A stretch of 64,000 nucleotides of DNA, from the NCBI GenBank assembly GCA_904066235.2, contig CAJFCV020000004.1, forward strand, positions 1,364,001-1,428,000, read 5' to 3'. Source of the stretch: Bursaphelenchus xylophilus (lineage: Eukaryota > Nematoda > Chromadorea > Rhabditida > Aphelenchoididae). The notes beneath the pieces are model-generated. The model saw nothing but the letters and a program-made list of their open reading frames with translations, was not told where the DNA came from and did not search any database. Shown in pieces: positions 1 to 11,801 of this stretch (positions are counted from its first letter, which is position 1; every line of letters starts with the position of its first letter). The position numbers and the translations under genes are program-made.

Positions 1-105
1 CCAGAGACTTCTTTACCTACTTGACCGGTCTTGTTGGCCAATTTTTACCGGTCGTTTTCATAATTTTTTTAAAAAAAAATTTGACCAAAAATTTTCTATT
101 TTTAG

Positions 106-2470
106 CCGATTTCCCAAGCCGAAATTGATGAACTTGTCTGCCACGCCATCGGACGACACCCCGAACTATTCGAATGCCAACGAAACAAGGATAATTCGGC
201 ATCCAACAAGGTGTGGAACAAAATTAAAGCCGATCTGTGGCATCATCCCCACTTTCGGGAGAGACCCGACCAGCTGAAGAAGATCTCGTGTGTGTGGACC
301 AAGTGCAAGGAGCGCGCGTTGTATCGGCGATGGTCGGGCAAACTGGAGGAGGTGCGAATTTTTAGGTTGTAAATTAGAAAGAAAAATAAAAAAAAATAGT
401 CGGAAAATCAAAAATTTTGGAGGAAAACTTTCTGATCAACCCAAAAATGTCGACCAAGACTAGTAAATTCGAAAAGAATTTTCTACTTGGATTTCCCGGA
501 GATTTAGCCTGCAATTTGCAGAAATCGCCAATATTTTTTTGGGCCGTAAATTTGACAAAAAGGTCGAAAGAGCGATTTTTTCTCGATTTCCCACCTACAG
601 TGGCGGACTTGATCCAGTGGCAAAAAAATGTTCCATTTTGCATCCGGGAAGTATCAAAAAATATGGCAAAATGCCTCCCTCTCCAAGTGAAAAACTCAGA
701 TTTCAAGACGTCGCAAGCTTTTCCTCACAAGAAGAGCTGTCGCTATTTTGAAATTGGAGTTTTTTTCACTTGGAGAGGGAGGTATTTTGCTGCGTTTTTG
801 GTAATTTCCAGATGCGAAATGACACGTTTTTTTTGCCGCTGGATCAGGTCCGCCACTGTAGGTGGGAAATTGAGAAAAAATTCGCTCTTTCGGCCTGTTC
901 GTCAAGCCAAAAAAAATATTGGCGATTTTGCAAGTTGCGGGCTACAGTGGGAGACCTGATGCAGTGGCAAAAAACGTACCATTTTGCATCCTGGAAGTAT
1001 CAAAGATGTGGCAAAATACCTCCGTCTCCAAGTGAAAAAACTCGGATGTCAAAAGCGTGCTGCTCATTTTAAGGGCCCTTCAAAACGAAGTTTTTACACT
1101 TGGAGAGGGAAGCATTTTGCCACATTTTTTGATACTTCTCGGATGCAAAATGGCATGTTTTTTGTCACTGGATCAGGTCCGCCACTGTAAATTTCAGGGA
1201 AATCCAAGTAGAAAATTCTTTTCGAAAGTTTTTACCAATTTTGATCGAATTTTCTGCGTTGATAAAAGAACTTTCCTCCTCCAAAAATTTTGATCTTCCG
1301 AACGTTTCAAATTTTGCTTTTTTTCAGTTAGATTATTTTGTTCTGGACATGATCTCCAAGAACCCCACCGACGGTGTCGCCAAGAGATTGCAAACCCCAC
1401 CGGGTAGATATTGTCCTGCCCCTCCGACAACGTCTTCGTCGACCCCTCGAAAAGTCAGGAAAACGAATAAACACCCCCCAGGCACCGTTTCAGCCTTTCT
1501 GACGGATTATCGAGCCGCAAGTGCTTCGCGAAACTCTGGCTTTCCATCAACTCAAAAAACTGTAGCCCAAATCCCGCCGGCCAAAAGACCGATCTCAACG
1601 GGCGCTACAGCGCACATTTCAACGTCTTCGGCGGATCTTGTGGGAAATCTGGTTGGACTGATTAACACGTCCGAAAATCGTCCAAATAATGGCCTCAACA
1701 CTTCTTCAAATGTTAATGACAAAGTGTTGCCCCCAGAATCTCTGAACTCTCCGTCTTCGTCCAACAGAATGGAGGGATCGGGCGTTGAAAAGCCTTCAAC
1801 TCCGTCGACGAATCCGAGTGGGTCCAGAGAAACTAGTGCTCATGTAAGTTACGGTGAATTTGAAACCTTTATCGGCGTTCTTATAGTTCAGAAATTTGCT
1901 TTTTGAAATGCTTGGCCAAAATTTTATGCACAGTGCGGATTGAAAAATAGGCCAAAATTTTGATTGCACAGTGTGGAACGAAAAATAGGCCAAAATTTTG
2001 ATTGCACAGTGCGGAATGAAAAATAAGCTAAAATTTGACTGCACAGTGCGGAATGAAAAATAGGCCAAATTTTTGACTGCACTGTGCGGAATGAAAAATA
2101 GGCCAAAATTTTGATTGCACAGTGCGGAACGAAAACTAGGCCAAAATTTTGGTTGCACAGTGCAGAATGAAAAATAAGCTAAAAATTTGACTGCACTGTG
2201 CGGAATGAAAAATAGACTAAAATTTCGATTGCACAGTGCGGAATGAAAAATAATCCGGCAAAAAATTTAGCACAACTTTTAGCCCCTAAATTTCTGTTCT
2301 TTCAGCCCGAATCCAAGACTCTTCCCCTTCCCGAATGGCTCAAAGTGGTCGACTTCTGTAAGAGGACCAACCACAAATTCCGCCTGGAAGCGAATTGCAT
2401 CATTTTCACGGACCGCGATGCCCCCGACAATGAGCTGAGATTACCTCTAGACAGAGTGTCTTCTTTATAA
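106..2470 (+). CDS. Gene A (3' part): MADF-like/linker/C-terminal module protein
   Basis: Three exons are visible: 106-351, 1328-1843 and 2306-2470, all joined in phase 0 (82, 172 and 54 codons). The 5' end lies before the window. Exon 1 encodes a helical repeat resembling a MADF/Myb-SANT domain: a leading LVCHAIGRHPELF, a central VWNKIKADL and a late SCVWTKCKERALYRRW, with the spaced tryptophans typical of that fold. Exon 2 is a Ser/Pro/Thr-rich, probably disordered linker. Exon 3 is the family C-terminal module (WLKVVDFCKRTN, then IIFTDRDAP, then RLPLDRV) ending in TAA. Donors are GTGCGA (weak) and GTAAGT; acceptors are TTTTTTCAG and TTCTTTCAG. Intron 1 holds a foldback with two MITE-1 insertions, and intron 2 a 38-bp minisatellite. 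This is the only family member here on the plus strand. A nuclear DNA-binding role is inferred from the fold resemblance only. Confidence 0.75.
598..858. mobile_element. MITE-1 copy 1
   Basis: This is a near-perfect palindrome with termini CAGTGGCGGAC and GTCCGCCACTG, flanked by TA on both sides as in Tc1/mariner insertions. The subterminal motif CCATTTTGCATCC and the stem CCTCCCTCTCCAAGTGAAAA define the family. It is non-autonomous. Confidence 0.8.
945..1187. mobile_element. MITE-1 copy 2
   Basis: It has the same termini and stem as the copy at 598-858 and is TA-flanked. It is inserted in the right arm of the surrounding foldback. Confidence 0.8.
1926..2262. repeat. 38-bp minisatellite in gene A intron 2
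   Basis: About nine copies with a mean spacing of 38 bp, each carrying GCACAGTGCGGAATGAAAAA followed by a variant of TAGGCCAAAATTTTGATT. The copies differ by single bases. It ends about 40 bp before the intron acceptor, so splicing signals are kept. The spacers are not unique, so it is not a CRISPR array. Confidence 0.9.
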
Positions 2471-2507
2471 TGAAATTGATCATAATTGCCTTATGTTGTT
2501 TAATACT

Positions 2508-2513
2508 AATAAA
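2508..2513 (+). terminator. Poly(A) signal of gene A
   Basis: AATAAA lies 38 bases after the stop codon. Genes A and B meet tail to tail with only 115 bp between their stops. Confidence 0.6.
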
Positions 2514-2585
2514 TTTTTTTTTAAATTTGACTTAAAATTATTAATCAACCATAATTATAGACCACTGAAAATGTAGTCTACAAAT

Positions 2586-5500
2586 TTAAACAATACTGGC
2601 CACGCGATCCAATGGGAGCCGAATCTCGTAGCCTGGCGCGGCGGGATCACTGAAGATTACGGCGTCGCCGTCGAAACTGAAGACCTGGTTGGTTCGGCGA
2701 CAATAATCCACCACATTGAGCCATTGGCGAAGCGGGAGAGTCTTGTTTGGAGGCTGGAAAGAACAGATTAGAAGTTGTTTTTACGCAAACAAAGACAAAA
2801 ATCACTCCAGCGATTTTGCGAACGGACCAGTAACAGACAAGTTCAGAGGTCTCAAGAGTCAATCCCAGGCCAAAAATAACCTCCTTATGGTGTTTCAAGA
2901 AATGTGGAGGAAGGTAACCACCGATTTCTCATCGAAGAAGCTTCAAGTTTTGCACACTGGGAGTGGAAACGTTACAATTTCATTCTCAAAAATTTCATAG
3001 CGACAGAATGCAAAATCAGTTCAGAGAGCCGTTCGAAAATGGCAAATTTTTCGCCAAAATCGGCAATTTTTCAGTTGGAAATGACCGGAGATTCTCTCTG
3101 CTGAACTATTTTGTATTCAGCCACTATGAAACTTTTGAGAATGAAATTATACAGGGATGGACCTGATCCAGTGGCAAAAAACGTACAATTTTGCATCCAG
3201 GAAGTATCAAAAATGTGGCAAAATGCTTCCCTCTCCAAGTGAAAAAACTTCGATTTGAAGGGCTCCCTCTCAAAAAGAATGGGCGCGCTTTTGAAATCGG
3301 GGGTTTTTTCACTTGGAGAGAGAGGGAAGCATTTTCCCACATTTTTGATACTTCCCGGATGCAAAATGGTACGTTTTTTGCCACTGGATCGGGTCCCCCA
3401 CTGTACCGCTTCCACTTCCAGTGTGTAAAATCTCAAGCTTCTCAGCTGAGAAATCGGCGATTACTTTCCTTCACATTTCTTGAAACAATCATAAGGAGGT
3501 TATTTTTAGTCTGGAATTGACTATTGAGACCTCTGAACTTGTCTGTTACTAGTCCATTTGCAATGTTGCTGGAGTGATTTTCACGCCTTGAGCTTGTAAA
3601 AAATTCTTATAAACTTACTCTTCCTGGATCGTTTGGAACATTTTGCGACGAATTTCCAGAAACATTCAAGGTTGCAGGGAGCCTATTGACGTTTGACGGT
3701 GTCAATTGAAACCTCACTCCACCGGGTCTCAGCGTATTTGTCCTAGATTGCACGATTGGCTGTCCAGTCATTCCGCTTTTACTTCTGTCGTAAATTCCAA
3801 TAGAGCTGTCGATTTCTTGCTCGAAACTGGTCGATGGTGTACTTGTCTCCAAATTTATCGGCCTTCGGACAACTCGAATCGACTTGAAAGGCGAGGGCTC
3901 AATTTCTTGTGTCTGCGCATCATAGGTAACATTGTTTGACGTTGTGTTCTGCACAATCCGGCGTTTAGCAGTTTCAATAACGACAAAAGGCCCTGATGCA
4001 ACTTTAGCTGGCTTCCTGATCACTCGAATGGTCCTGGGTCTGACTTCTTGCTTCTTTTTGGGATTATCACCATCGGAGTCGATTTCGATCACCTCTTGGG
4101 TCGAATTATTGGATGGATTAGGTGTGGTGTTACTTGTAGTTGGGCGCTCCTCACTGTCAGCCCTCTCGGAGAGCCCACAAAGGGAAGGCAGAGGCATTTC
4201 TGGTTTGGCCAAGCTTGGATGAAGACTTATTAATGTAGTTACAATTTCCTCTCCCTAAACAAAAATATCAGTTAAAAAATAAATTCAACCCTCTGTAGAG
4301 CAAATCACAAGAGAATAAAGTGTAATTTTTTTCTTTTGTTAGACAATAGGCTACAGTGGGGACCTAATCCAGTGGCAAAAAAAGTGTCATTTTGCATCCG
4401 GGAAGTATCAAATGTGGCAAAATGCTTCCCCATCCAAGCGAAAAAACTCCGTTTTCAAATGCCGCTCTTTTTGTGAGGGAACGGCCGCCTTTCAAAACGG
4501 TGTTTTTTACTTGGAGGGGGAGCTGTTTTGCTACATTTTTTGGTACTTCCCGGATGCAAAATGGTACGTTTTTAGTCTTTTCACTTGGATAGGGAAGCAT
4601 TTTGCAATATTTTTATGCTTCCCGGATACTAAATGGTACGTTTTTTACCGCTGGATCAGGTCCGTCACTGCATCTACCTTTCGGTACTCAAATTTCTTAA
4701 AGATCTGTATTTTTGGAATAAAAAAAATCCCTACTCTGTTCAATTTTTCGCCTTTTTGCATCTTTGTCTCTGCAAACGTGGCAATGTCTTTGAAAACATT
4801 CCAAAGCGCCCATTTGTTGCGCGGATGATGTTTTTCCACATGGTCTTCAATGAAGCTCCAAGCTACGTAGGCCCCCAAGTCCTCGTCCAGCTGGTCGGTC
4901 GGATCCCGTCCTTGAAAATAGGACGAAATCGCAGCACAGACCGCAGCCTTGCTATGCGACACGCTTACATGGCCCACAAAGGTTGATCTTATCGCTGCTT
5001 CATTCAGGGCGTCTATGATTCGTAGATCACGCTAAAAAGAGGATTTTTAGGATAAAAAATGTCGGCCTACCTCATTCATCTTCTTCCCGATTCGTTCCTT
5101 TTTTCTCGCCAAGGTCTTGCAACGTCTCCAGGAATCGCGGATTCGACTACGAAGTGTGGGGCCCACCAAATGCGGGAATTTTTCGGCGATATCGGCTTCC
5201 ACTTTTTCATGGCAAATATATTGATTGAATCCGCTGTGCAAGTGGGTTATCATCAGTTCCGACACAATGTCGGGAAATTTGGTTTCGGAGATGAGAGACT
5301 GAAATTCAATTTAAGAAGTTTAGCTTGCGCTATGCAGAAGCTGAGGAGATATAAAGGTGATCAGAGATGTTCGGAATTTTGGCAATGAAAGTTTCGTACC
5401 TAGTTCTACTGTGATGTTTCCAGAAAAAACCATCTTTTCCACGTGAAATTGGCAAAGGAAACGTTATGGCCAAGGGTTGTCTTACTCTCCGTCCGCTCTC

Positions 5501-6260
5501 CGCGCTTCGCATACTCTCTCGGCGGCACGGAAATAAATACAAAGGTGGTCAGTTCTCGACTTTTATTTTCGCTTCTGCGTCGAATTTCAGTGCAAAAATG
5601 GACTGAGATTGACCTTGAAAAAACAGCGCAGATCGAAAATTTAGATGTGCACTGACTTTTCAAAATCAATCTCAACCCATTTTTGCACCGAAATTCACCA
5701 GCAAAAATAAAAGTCGAGAACTTCTGTGGCCACCTTTATATTCATTTCTGTGCCGCCGAGAGAGTATGCGAAGCGCAGAGAGCGGATAGAGAGTAAAACA
5801 ACCTATGGCCATAACGTTGCCATTGCCAATTCAGCGTGGAAAACACGGTTTTTTCTGGAAACATCACAGTGGAAATAGGCATGAAACTTTTCTTGCCAAA
5901 ATTCCGAACTTCTCTGATCACCCTTACATCTCCCGCTCCTTCTTCACACCGCAAGCTCAAACTTGAACAATTTGAACCGCAAATTTTTCAAAATCTGAGC
6001 GTCGCACTTGAAACACTTCCTTTGAAGATTCAAAAAAAAATCCAACTTACACTCTTCCCAGAATTCCTGGATCCGGACGAGGAACGTTCGTTTTCCATCT
6101 CCTCGTAACAATGCAGGTCCGACTCCTCCAATGCTTCTTGTTTTATTTCCGTCGCAAATCGGTACCCCATATAGTCGTCATCCTGACTTGATTGGCCTAT
6201 GATCTCGTGCGCTTGGAATTGCTTTGATGTGCTGGGGAGAGCGGTTTCATCCTCTGGCAT
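2586..6260 (-). CDS. Gene B: two MADF-like repeats, linker, C-terminal module
   Basis: Five exons, all phase 0: 6051-6260, 5071-5298, 4735-5031, 3619-4254 and 2586-2753, giving 512 residues. The ATG at 6258-6260 starts MPEDETALPS. Exon 1 is acidic and carries IKQE, a SUMO-type psi-K-x-E site. Exons 2 and 3 each hold a helical MADF/Myb-SANT-like repeat (DSWRRCKTLARKKERIG in the first; KWALWNVFKDIATFAETK in the second). Exon 4 (212 codons) is a Ser/Thr/Pro-rich linker with two RxIRVxRxP-type basic patches. Exon 5 is the C-terminal module (WLNVVDYCRRTN, AVIFSDPAAP, RLPLDRV). The 39-nt intron between exons 2 and 3 contrasts with the three large introns (752, 480 and 865 nt), which are filled by foldbacks. 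The protein is probably nuclear and DNA-binding (inference). No frame breaks are seen. Confidence 0.8.
2790..3585. mobile_element. Foldback (MITE-6 family) in gene B last intron
   Basis: The outer arms are inverted: AAAATCACTCCAGCG near 2798 against CGCTGGAGTGATTTT near 3570, and GACAAGTTCAGAGGTCTCAA against its complement. A second inverted pair lies inside (2975-3149). A MITE-1 copy sits near the centre. Confidence 0.65.
3152..3403. mobile_element. MITE-1 copy 3
   Basis: Termini CAGGGATGGACC and GGGTCCCCCACTG, TA on both flanks, with the MITE-1 stem. It is nested in the foldback of gene B intron 4. Confidence 0.75.
4354..4670. mobile_element. MITE-1 copy 4 with duplicated right arm
   Basis: The left terminus CAGTGGGGACC is TA-flanked. 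The right part carries two successive copies of the CACTTGGA...CCCGGAT segment before GGTCCGTCACTG, which makes it longer than other copies. It lies in gene B intron 3. Confidence 0.7.
5335..5945. repeat. Foldback filling gene B intron 1
   Basis: A palindrome of about 610 bp centred near 5650. The left-arm words GTGATCAGAGA, TGTTTCCAGAAAAAACC and CTCTCTCGGCGGC recur as complements at 5745-5925. Its inner sequence is related to MITE-2 (the CTCTCGGCGGC motif). It occupies most of the 752-nt intron. Confidence 0.75.
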
Positions 6261-6951
6261 CCTACAAAAAGTATTGCTGAATTAAAAAAAAATACATCGC
6301 AGTAAAGAATAACGTCGAAAACCGCAAAATCCCTCAAAGCCCAACGATTTCAAGGGCACCAAACAAGGTTTATTAGCTAAAAAGAACTTTATAAAAAGAA
6401 AGGTCCCCTTTGAAAGCTATTTTTGGATTTTTTAAATCCCAAATTATTTTTTCTGAAGACCACATCAAATACAAGTCAAAAAACTGTACAGAAATAAAAT
6501 TCTTCAATGGAAAATAACAAATATAACAAGCCAAACTCGTTGAAAAAGAGCCGAGAAAACGTTTTCCTTCCATTTTTTTGCATTTCGATTGGAAAAAGCG
6601 AACAAAAAAGCGCGCTTTATCTTTTTCGTGGCATTATTTTCTTGAGCTCCCCTTCTTTATAAAGAAGTTACGTTCACTCGTAACAGACAAGGTTCTTGCG
6701 AGATAGAAGCAAGAAAAATAAGGAATAAATCGACCGTCAGAAAATAATTTTTCGGAATTTGGACGGAATGTCCCAAAACTATTTAATGTTGCGGAATGTC
6801 AATTTTTTATTGGATTTTTTGGGGAAGTGCCTGTGCCCCAACGTGTGTGCAAACTTCAAAGAAAATCTGAGCGCCGCACTGGTCAAGCAAATAACACTTT
6901 TAGCACGATTTTTATTAAAAATCCAAAAAAAAAACAAAATTTTCAAAAACC
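6261..6951. other. Gap between genes C and B
   Basis: This is AT-rich, with no open frame I can support and no repeat family that I recognise. It should hold the 3' UTR of gene C and the promoter of gene B. AATAAA for gene C lies on the minus strand at 6911-6916. Confidence 0.5.
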
Positions 6952-9911
6952 TCAAATGTCAAAGCCAACTCGATCCAACGGAAGTCGGAATTCGTTGTCA
7001 GGTGCATCTCTGTCCGTAAAGATGATTTGATTCCCATCCACTCGGTATTTTAGATTCATTCGTTTGGAGAAATCGACCACTTTGAACCAGTCGGAGAGGG
7101 AGAGAAGTCGGTTGTCTGGTTGGGGCTGAAAAGTTGTGTTTACATCACCTCCAGTTGTTGGAAAAAATAAAAGTTGTAATAGAAGGCCGTAAGATTCCCA
7201 ACGTGACTTACAGTGCTGCTAGTTTCCCTCGAATTTGCCGTGGTGGGTCTGGATTCGGTCTCGGCGTTTGGCGATCTAGCCAGTTCGATTGCCGAGCTCA
7301 TCCTTCTTTTTCGGTTGATTACAGACGGTTCTGGAAGTTGTTTTAATTCCGTTGAGCCTCCGGGGACTCGAAGCCCCATTTTCTTCCTCTTCAGCGTCCT
7401 CTCTACATCTATCTTTTCCGGTGGTGACGACTCTATTCGGCAAGCTCTCATTGGTCTTCTTGAACTCGATGGAGATGGCTCTTCATCCTTCGTGGATGAG
7501 GATGGGACGTCCCTATGTTCTTCCTCAGTTTTGGGCTCTCCAACGTCCTTCGATTTGGTCGATTGTGGGGTCGTTGTAGCACCGCGCTTCTTCAACGCAG
7601 CTAGTACGAATTTGTCGATCTAAAATTTTATGTAATGAGTTGTATTCGGTCGTCCAGAAAGTTGTAAATACACAGTTTTGTAGAGGAGAAAAAGCTGTAT
7701 CAAATAAATATATACCCTTTGCCAAACAACAAACAATCCTTGTAAAACAAAGCAATGAAAAAACGAACGAACTTTCTGGACAAAGTTGTCAAAGTTTGCG
7801 CTTACCTTATCCATTCTGTTCGTTCCCTCTCTTTCCAACGCCCTTCGTCTGTGATTTGTCCAAACTCTCCGTACCTCGTGCAAACTTTTCCCACGGACAT
7901 TGGGAAGTTCCGCATGAACTGTTGCGGTCACATCCAGCCACATCCCCGGCAGTCGTGGGTCGCTTCTCTGCTTTTGAGTCGACAACAAAAGCGGATGGCC
8001 AACAACGGCCTTGCAAACGGACATTTCAAATTCTTCCCGGGTCTCGTCGTCCAGTTCTTCCTCTTCGCTGTCGGACGTCACTTCATCGTCATTGCTCTCA
8101 GCCAATATGGCAATTTGTTCGTTCTGAAAAGTTGTAGTCAAAGTTTCATTTGCTGAAATATCTTGTGAATTTTCGGTAATTAGACCTTGCACGTCAATCC
8201 AGCGGATTTCCTGATCCGTTTCGAAACTTCGTATCGTTTTCATTGATTTAAAAGAGAGACGAAATGTCATGAAATTATCGGCACCTTTTTTCGCCCGAAA
8301 TAATTGCTTTTTCTCGAAAAGGAAGAAGAAAGACAAGAAAATGCTTTTTATCGGATAGTGACATTTCGTTTTGAACGAATCGCCAAAAAGGGGCGGGAAA
8401 TTTTTTCTTCTTTTTGGATTGGCGTGCGCAGTCAAAGTTTCATTTGCTAAAATACGTTTCGTTATTTCTTATGTAACTCTCTGCCCCTTACCGGATTCAA
8501 TTTGCATCTACGTCGCTGCTTCTTTCTGGCACTTGCTCTAACCTGCCAAAAAGTGTTTTGAATAGTTCTCCGCAAGTTCGGCTCGGCTTTCAACTTCGGG
8601 TATTTTGCCGCCAACTCGTCGGCAATTGAATTCCATAACCTGGAACTAGTTGGATCTCGGCCGACTTTCATCTGGCGAGCGAACGGTTTCACGGCTTGGC
8701 AAACAACGTCGTGAAGGACGAATTCAGGCGCTCTTGGGGCAGAGGAAGTTGAAGAAGAGGGTTGGTCATGGCTTGATTTGGATGGATGCTTTGTTGATCC
8801 AGCGGGGCGGCCAATGGCATTAAGAATTTGACGGTCTCGCTGAAAATGATTAGTTTCTTTGGGTAAGTGCTCCTGCTTCCAAATTTATCAATATCCGGTC
8901 TGACCCTAACTTGCATGCAATTCCTGTAAATCTTGCAGGCGTGAGTGGGATTTTGAACGATTTTTGCAGGCCTAGAGACTGATAAAAAGACGTCATTCTT
9001 CCTCGCGAGGTCACAAGGGCTTGCCGAAAAACTGGAGTTTACTGGCTGTTATACTAATTTTCTTTGCTCTGACACCTGAATATATCGGTGGATATCAAGG
9101 CCTGGTCTGCCTCACCGATATATTCAAGCTGGCTCTGAAGGGCTGACTACAGTGGAGACCATGATCCAGTGGCAAAAAACGTACCATTTTGCATCCGGGA
9201 AGTATCAAAAATATTGCAAAATACCTCCCTTTCCAAGTGAAAGAACTCCGATTTCATAAGCGCACCCTTCAAAACGAAGCTTTTCATTTCGAGAGGGAGG
9301 CATTTTGCTACAATTTTTGATACTTCCCGGATGCAAAATGGTACATTTTTGCCACTGGATGAGGTCTGTCACTCTATTCAAACTGATTTTGAAGGGTTAG
9401 CTAGGTCCCAAAAGGACATGCTTGCATTTAAAATTGGAACGAAATGAGTCAAACTCTACGGGTAAATACTTCCATTGTAATCCCAAAGACAAATGAAAAT
9501 TTTACTCACCTCGGTCAGAAGGCGCTTCTCATTGACTTTCTTCTCCGCCGCCAATCGCATTCGGCTCCAGTAACTCCGGATGAGCTTCCGCAGTCGGCGG
9601 CCTCGGATTCTCGGACACTTTGGTTGCATTTCCATCTGTATTTTATCGTAATATTGCGTCTTTGTCGCGGGTTCGCTCAAATATTTGGCATACGGAAGGA
9701 TATGCTCGAGCAGTGTTTCCTTGAAATTATGAGGCACCGCGGCTTCTGAATATTCCCCGTCGTCATAGCTTGCGTCCGAATCTTCCACGATCTCGACTTC
9801 TGTTGCAGCTTCGGGGATCTCCTCATCTGGCTCTTGTTTCACCATTTTCGGTGTGAATTGGTAATCATCGTCATCGAAAATACAATGCGAAGAAGTTTGG
9901 GGACGAGACAT
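6952..9911 (-). CDS. Gene C: three MADF-like repeats, linker, C-terminal module
   Basis: Five exons, all phase 0: 9510-9911, 8492-8839, 7806-8123, 7212-7619 and 6952-7125, giving 549 residues. It begins MSRPQTSS, then an acidic stretch with MVKQEPDEE (SUMO-type psi-K-x-E followed by acidic residues). Three helical repeats follow, one per exon: the first ends in SYWSRMRLAAEKK, the second in NTFWQVRASARKKQRR, and the third has VCKAVVGHP and VWTNHRRRALERE. Exon 2 starts with RDRQILNAIG, a motif shared with genes B, E and G at the same exon start. Exon 4 is a Ser/Pro/Glu-rich linker with basic patches (LKRKKMG). Exon 5 is the C-terminal module. Its IIFTDRDAPDNE is identical to gene A, so those two modules diverged recently. 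The first intron carries a MITE-1 copy. It is the longest intact member here. Confidence 0.82.
7640..7800. repeat. Small inverted repeat in gene C intron 3
   Basis: TCCAGAAAGTT near 7652 is matched by AACTTTCTGGA near 7773. It could be a short degenerate element. Weak evidence. Confidence 0.3.
8129..8456. repeat. Direct repeat in gene C intron 2
   Basis: AGTCAAAGTTTCATTTGCT occurs near 8136 and again near 8431, bracketing about 300 bp. This may be a local duplication or an unusually long target duplication. Confidence 0.5.
9150..9373. mobile_element. MITE-1 copy 5
   Basis: CAGTGGAGACC at the left with TA in front, GGTCTGTCACT at the right, and the MITE-1 stem between. It lies in gene C intron 1, next to a short ATATCGGTGG/CACCGATAT hairpin (9080-9130). 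Confidence 0.75.
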
Positions 9912-10591
9912 TTGTAAAAGAGCTAAAATCGGTGTGGATTTAGTCGCGGTGAATATTCGTTATCACGTTCTTTATACACGCGGTAATGAGACGATTTTCA
10001 TATTGGTGGTTCCAAAAAAGGCTTTGCCACAAGATCAGGTTGGCTTGTACAGTGACAGACCTGATCCAGCGGCAAAAAACGGACCATTTTGCATCCGGGA
10101 AATATCAAAAATGTGGCAAAATGCTTCACTTTCCAAGTGAAAAACCTTCTTTTTTGAAGAGCCATCACAAAAAGAGCGGGCCACGGCATTCCGAATTATT
10201 TTTGCCGCCGACCGGCGTCCGAAAAAATGAAAAAATGAAATTTGCCTCTAACATTTTTGCCAATACCTCGCTAGCCTCGAAGTGTAACGCGAATCTGAAA
10301 ATTGCGTTTACAAGCTGACACATTTGTCCTTCAGAGTATATTAATTTTGTAATGATACTTATTATGTACGACAAGGAAACCATTGCTGAAAAATGGCAAA
10401 TTTCAACATTCAACGCCAGAAAAATGTACTTTCTAAGTGCCAGATCACAAAATTATGGGCTTCATTGTATACAGCATCTTGAATACTATAAGATATAACA
10501 ATTTCAGGCATTTTCTGGCCCGATTCGCAGAGTTATAGCCGAAAAACTGCAATTTTGGCCTTCTTATTGAGCTATCTGCACTTTAAAAGTA

Positions 10592-11661
10592 CAGGGTGTT
10601 TCAAGAAATTTGGAACAAATAATTTGCTTATATCTTTTTCTTCTTTGCAGCTATCAACGAATTTCTTTTTGCTTCTAAAAATTGACAGCGTGCGTTTTTA
10701 GAATCTCAAAAAAAATTTTTTTCGTCGGCGGAGGGCCCATTTCTCGGCGGAGAAAATTAGGGCCTTTTTTAAAAATCACAGCGTATTACGTGGCGGAAAC
10801 GCCGTTGCAACGGCTGAAATCAAGTTTACGTTACACCTCCGTCGATTTTACGGTACGCATTTTTTTGTTTTCGATTTTACGCGCACCGCGGAGGCGCGGC
10901 GGAGACTTCAGATTTCGGCGGACGTTGTTTTGGGCCTTCGGCTGTTGCAATTCATGTTGGAAAAGAGGTTGGGGTGATTTTTTGTTGTCATCCGATGCAC
11001 AGATGGCAAAAATTTCGTGCTTTTTTCCCCGGCGGAGGATTCGGCGGAGGCTTTATCAAAGGGTCAAAGCAGTCTTACGAGTCCGGGAAAAATCTCAGCT
11101 ACAAGAATCCATCAGAGCAGCATTGTCTTTCAAAGATTTTTGATTTTTTTGGTCCGGCGGACAAATCGGCGGAGTTTTGTTTTTACCCTTTGATAAAGCC
11201 TCCGCCGACTCCTCCGCCGGGGATAAAAAGCACGAAATTTTTACCAGCTGTGCATCGGATGACAACAAAAAATCACCCCAACCTCTTTTCCAACATGAAT
11301 TGCAAAAGCCAAAGGCCCAAAACAACGTCCACCGAAATCTGAGGTCTCCGCCGCGCATCCGCGAAAGTGCGTAAAATCGAAAACGCAAAAAAAGCATACC
11401 GTAAAATCGATGGAGGTATTACGTAAACTTGATTTCAGCCGTTGCAACGGCGTTTCCGCCACGTAATACGCTGTGATTTTAAAAAAAGGCCCTAATTTTC
11501 TCCGCCGAGAAATGGGCCCTCCGCCGACGAAAAAAATTTTTTTTAGAGATTCTAAAAACGCACGCTGTCAATTTTTAGAAGCTAAAAGAAATTCGTTGAT
11601 AGCTGCAAAGAACACAAAGATATAAGCAAATCATTTGTTCCAAATTTCTTGAAACACCCTG
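10592..11661. mobile_element. TA-flanked palindromic element X
   Basis: Ends CAGGGTGTTTCAAGAAATTT and its complement, with TA on both sides. The arms of about 0.5 kb meet near 11126 and contain GGCGGAGG-type words. It is inserted at the symmetry centre of the foldback, and its termini resemble the element at 26136-27000. Confidence 0.75.
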
Positions 11662-11663
11662 TA

Positions 11664-11801
11664 CATACAAAAAACCCTCATACAAGGGTCACATATTGTA
11701 ACCGTTATAACTTTTTTCGGAGGAGTCCCGGAAAGCTGAGATTTTGCATAGTGGTCCATCACAACCTGGGCAACAAAAATCATAGAGAGGGTTTTTTGTA
11801 T
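11664..11801. mobile_element. Small TA-flanked MITE next to element X
   Basis: CATACAAAAAACCCTC at the left and GAGGGTTTTTTGTATG at the right, with TA on each side. It directly abuts element X and shares its TA. Confidence 0.65.

Larger units (their letters stand above)
409..1300. repeat. Foldback element in gene A intron 1
   Basis: The arm at about 409-596 is matched in reverse by 859-943 and 1190-1300. The shared stretches include GAAAAGAATTTTCTACTTGG and the run around CGAAAGAGCG. Two MITE-1 copies interrupt it, one at its centre and one in the right arm. Confidence 0.7.

Noticed and set aside
417..959. The 180-residue plus-strand frame as a gene
   Set aside because: It reads straight through both arms of the foldback and a MITE-1 in gene A intron 1, and its parts recur in other MITE-1 copies.
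1926..2262. CRISPR array
   Set aside because: Spacing is regular, but there are no unique spacers; the whole unit repeats, and the setting is a nematode intron.
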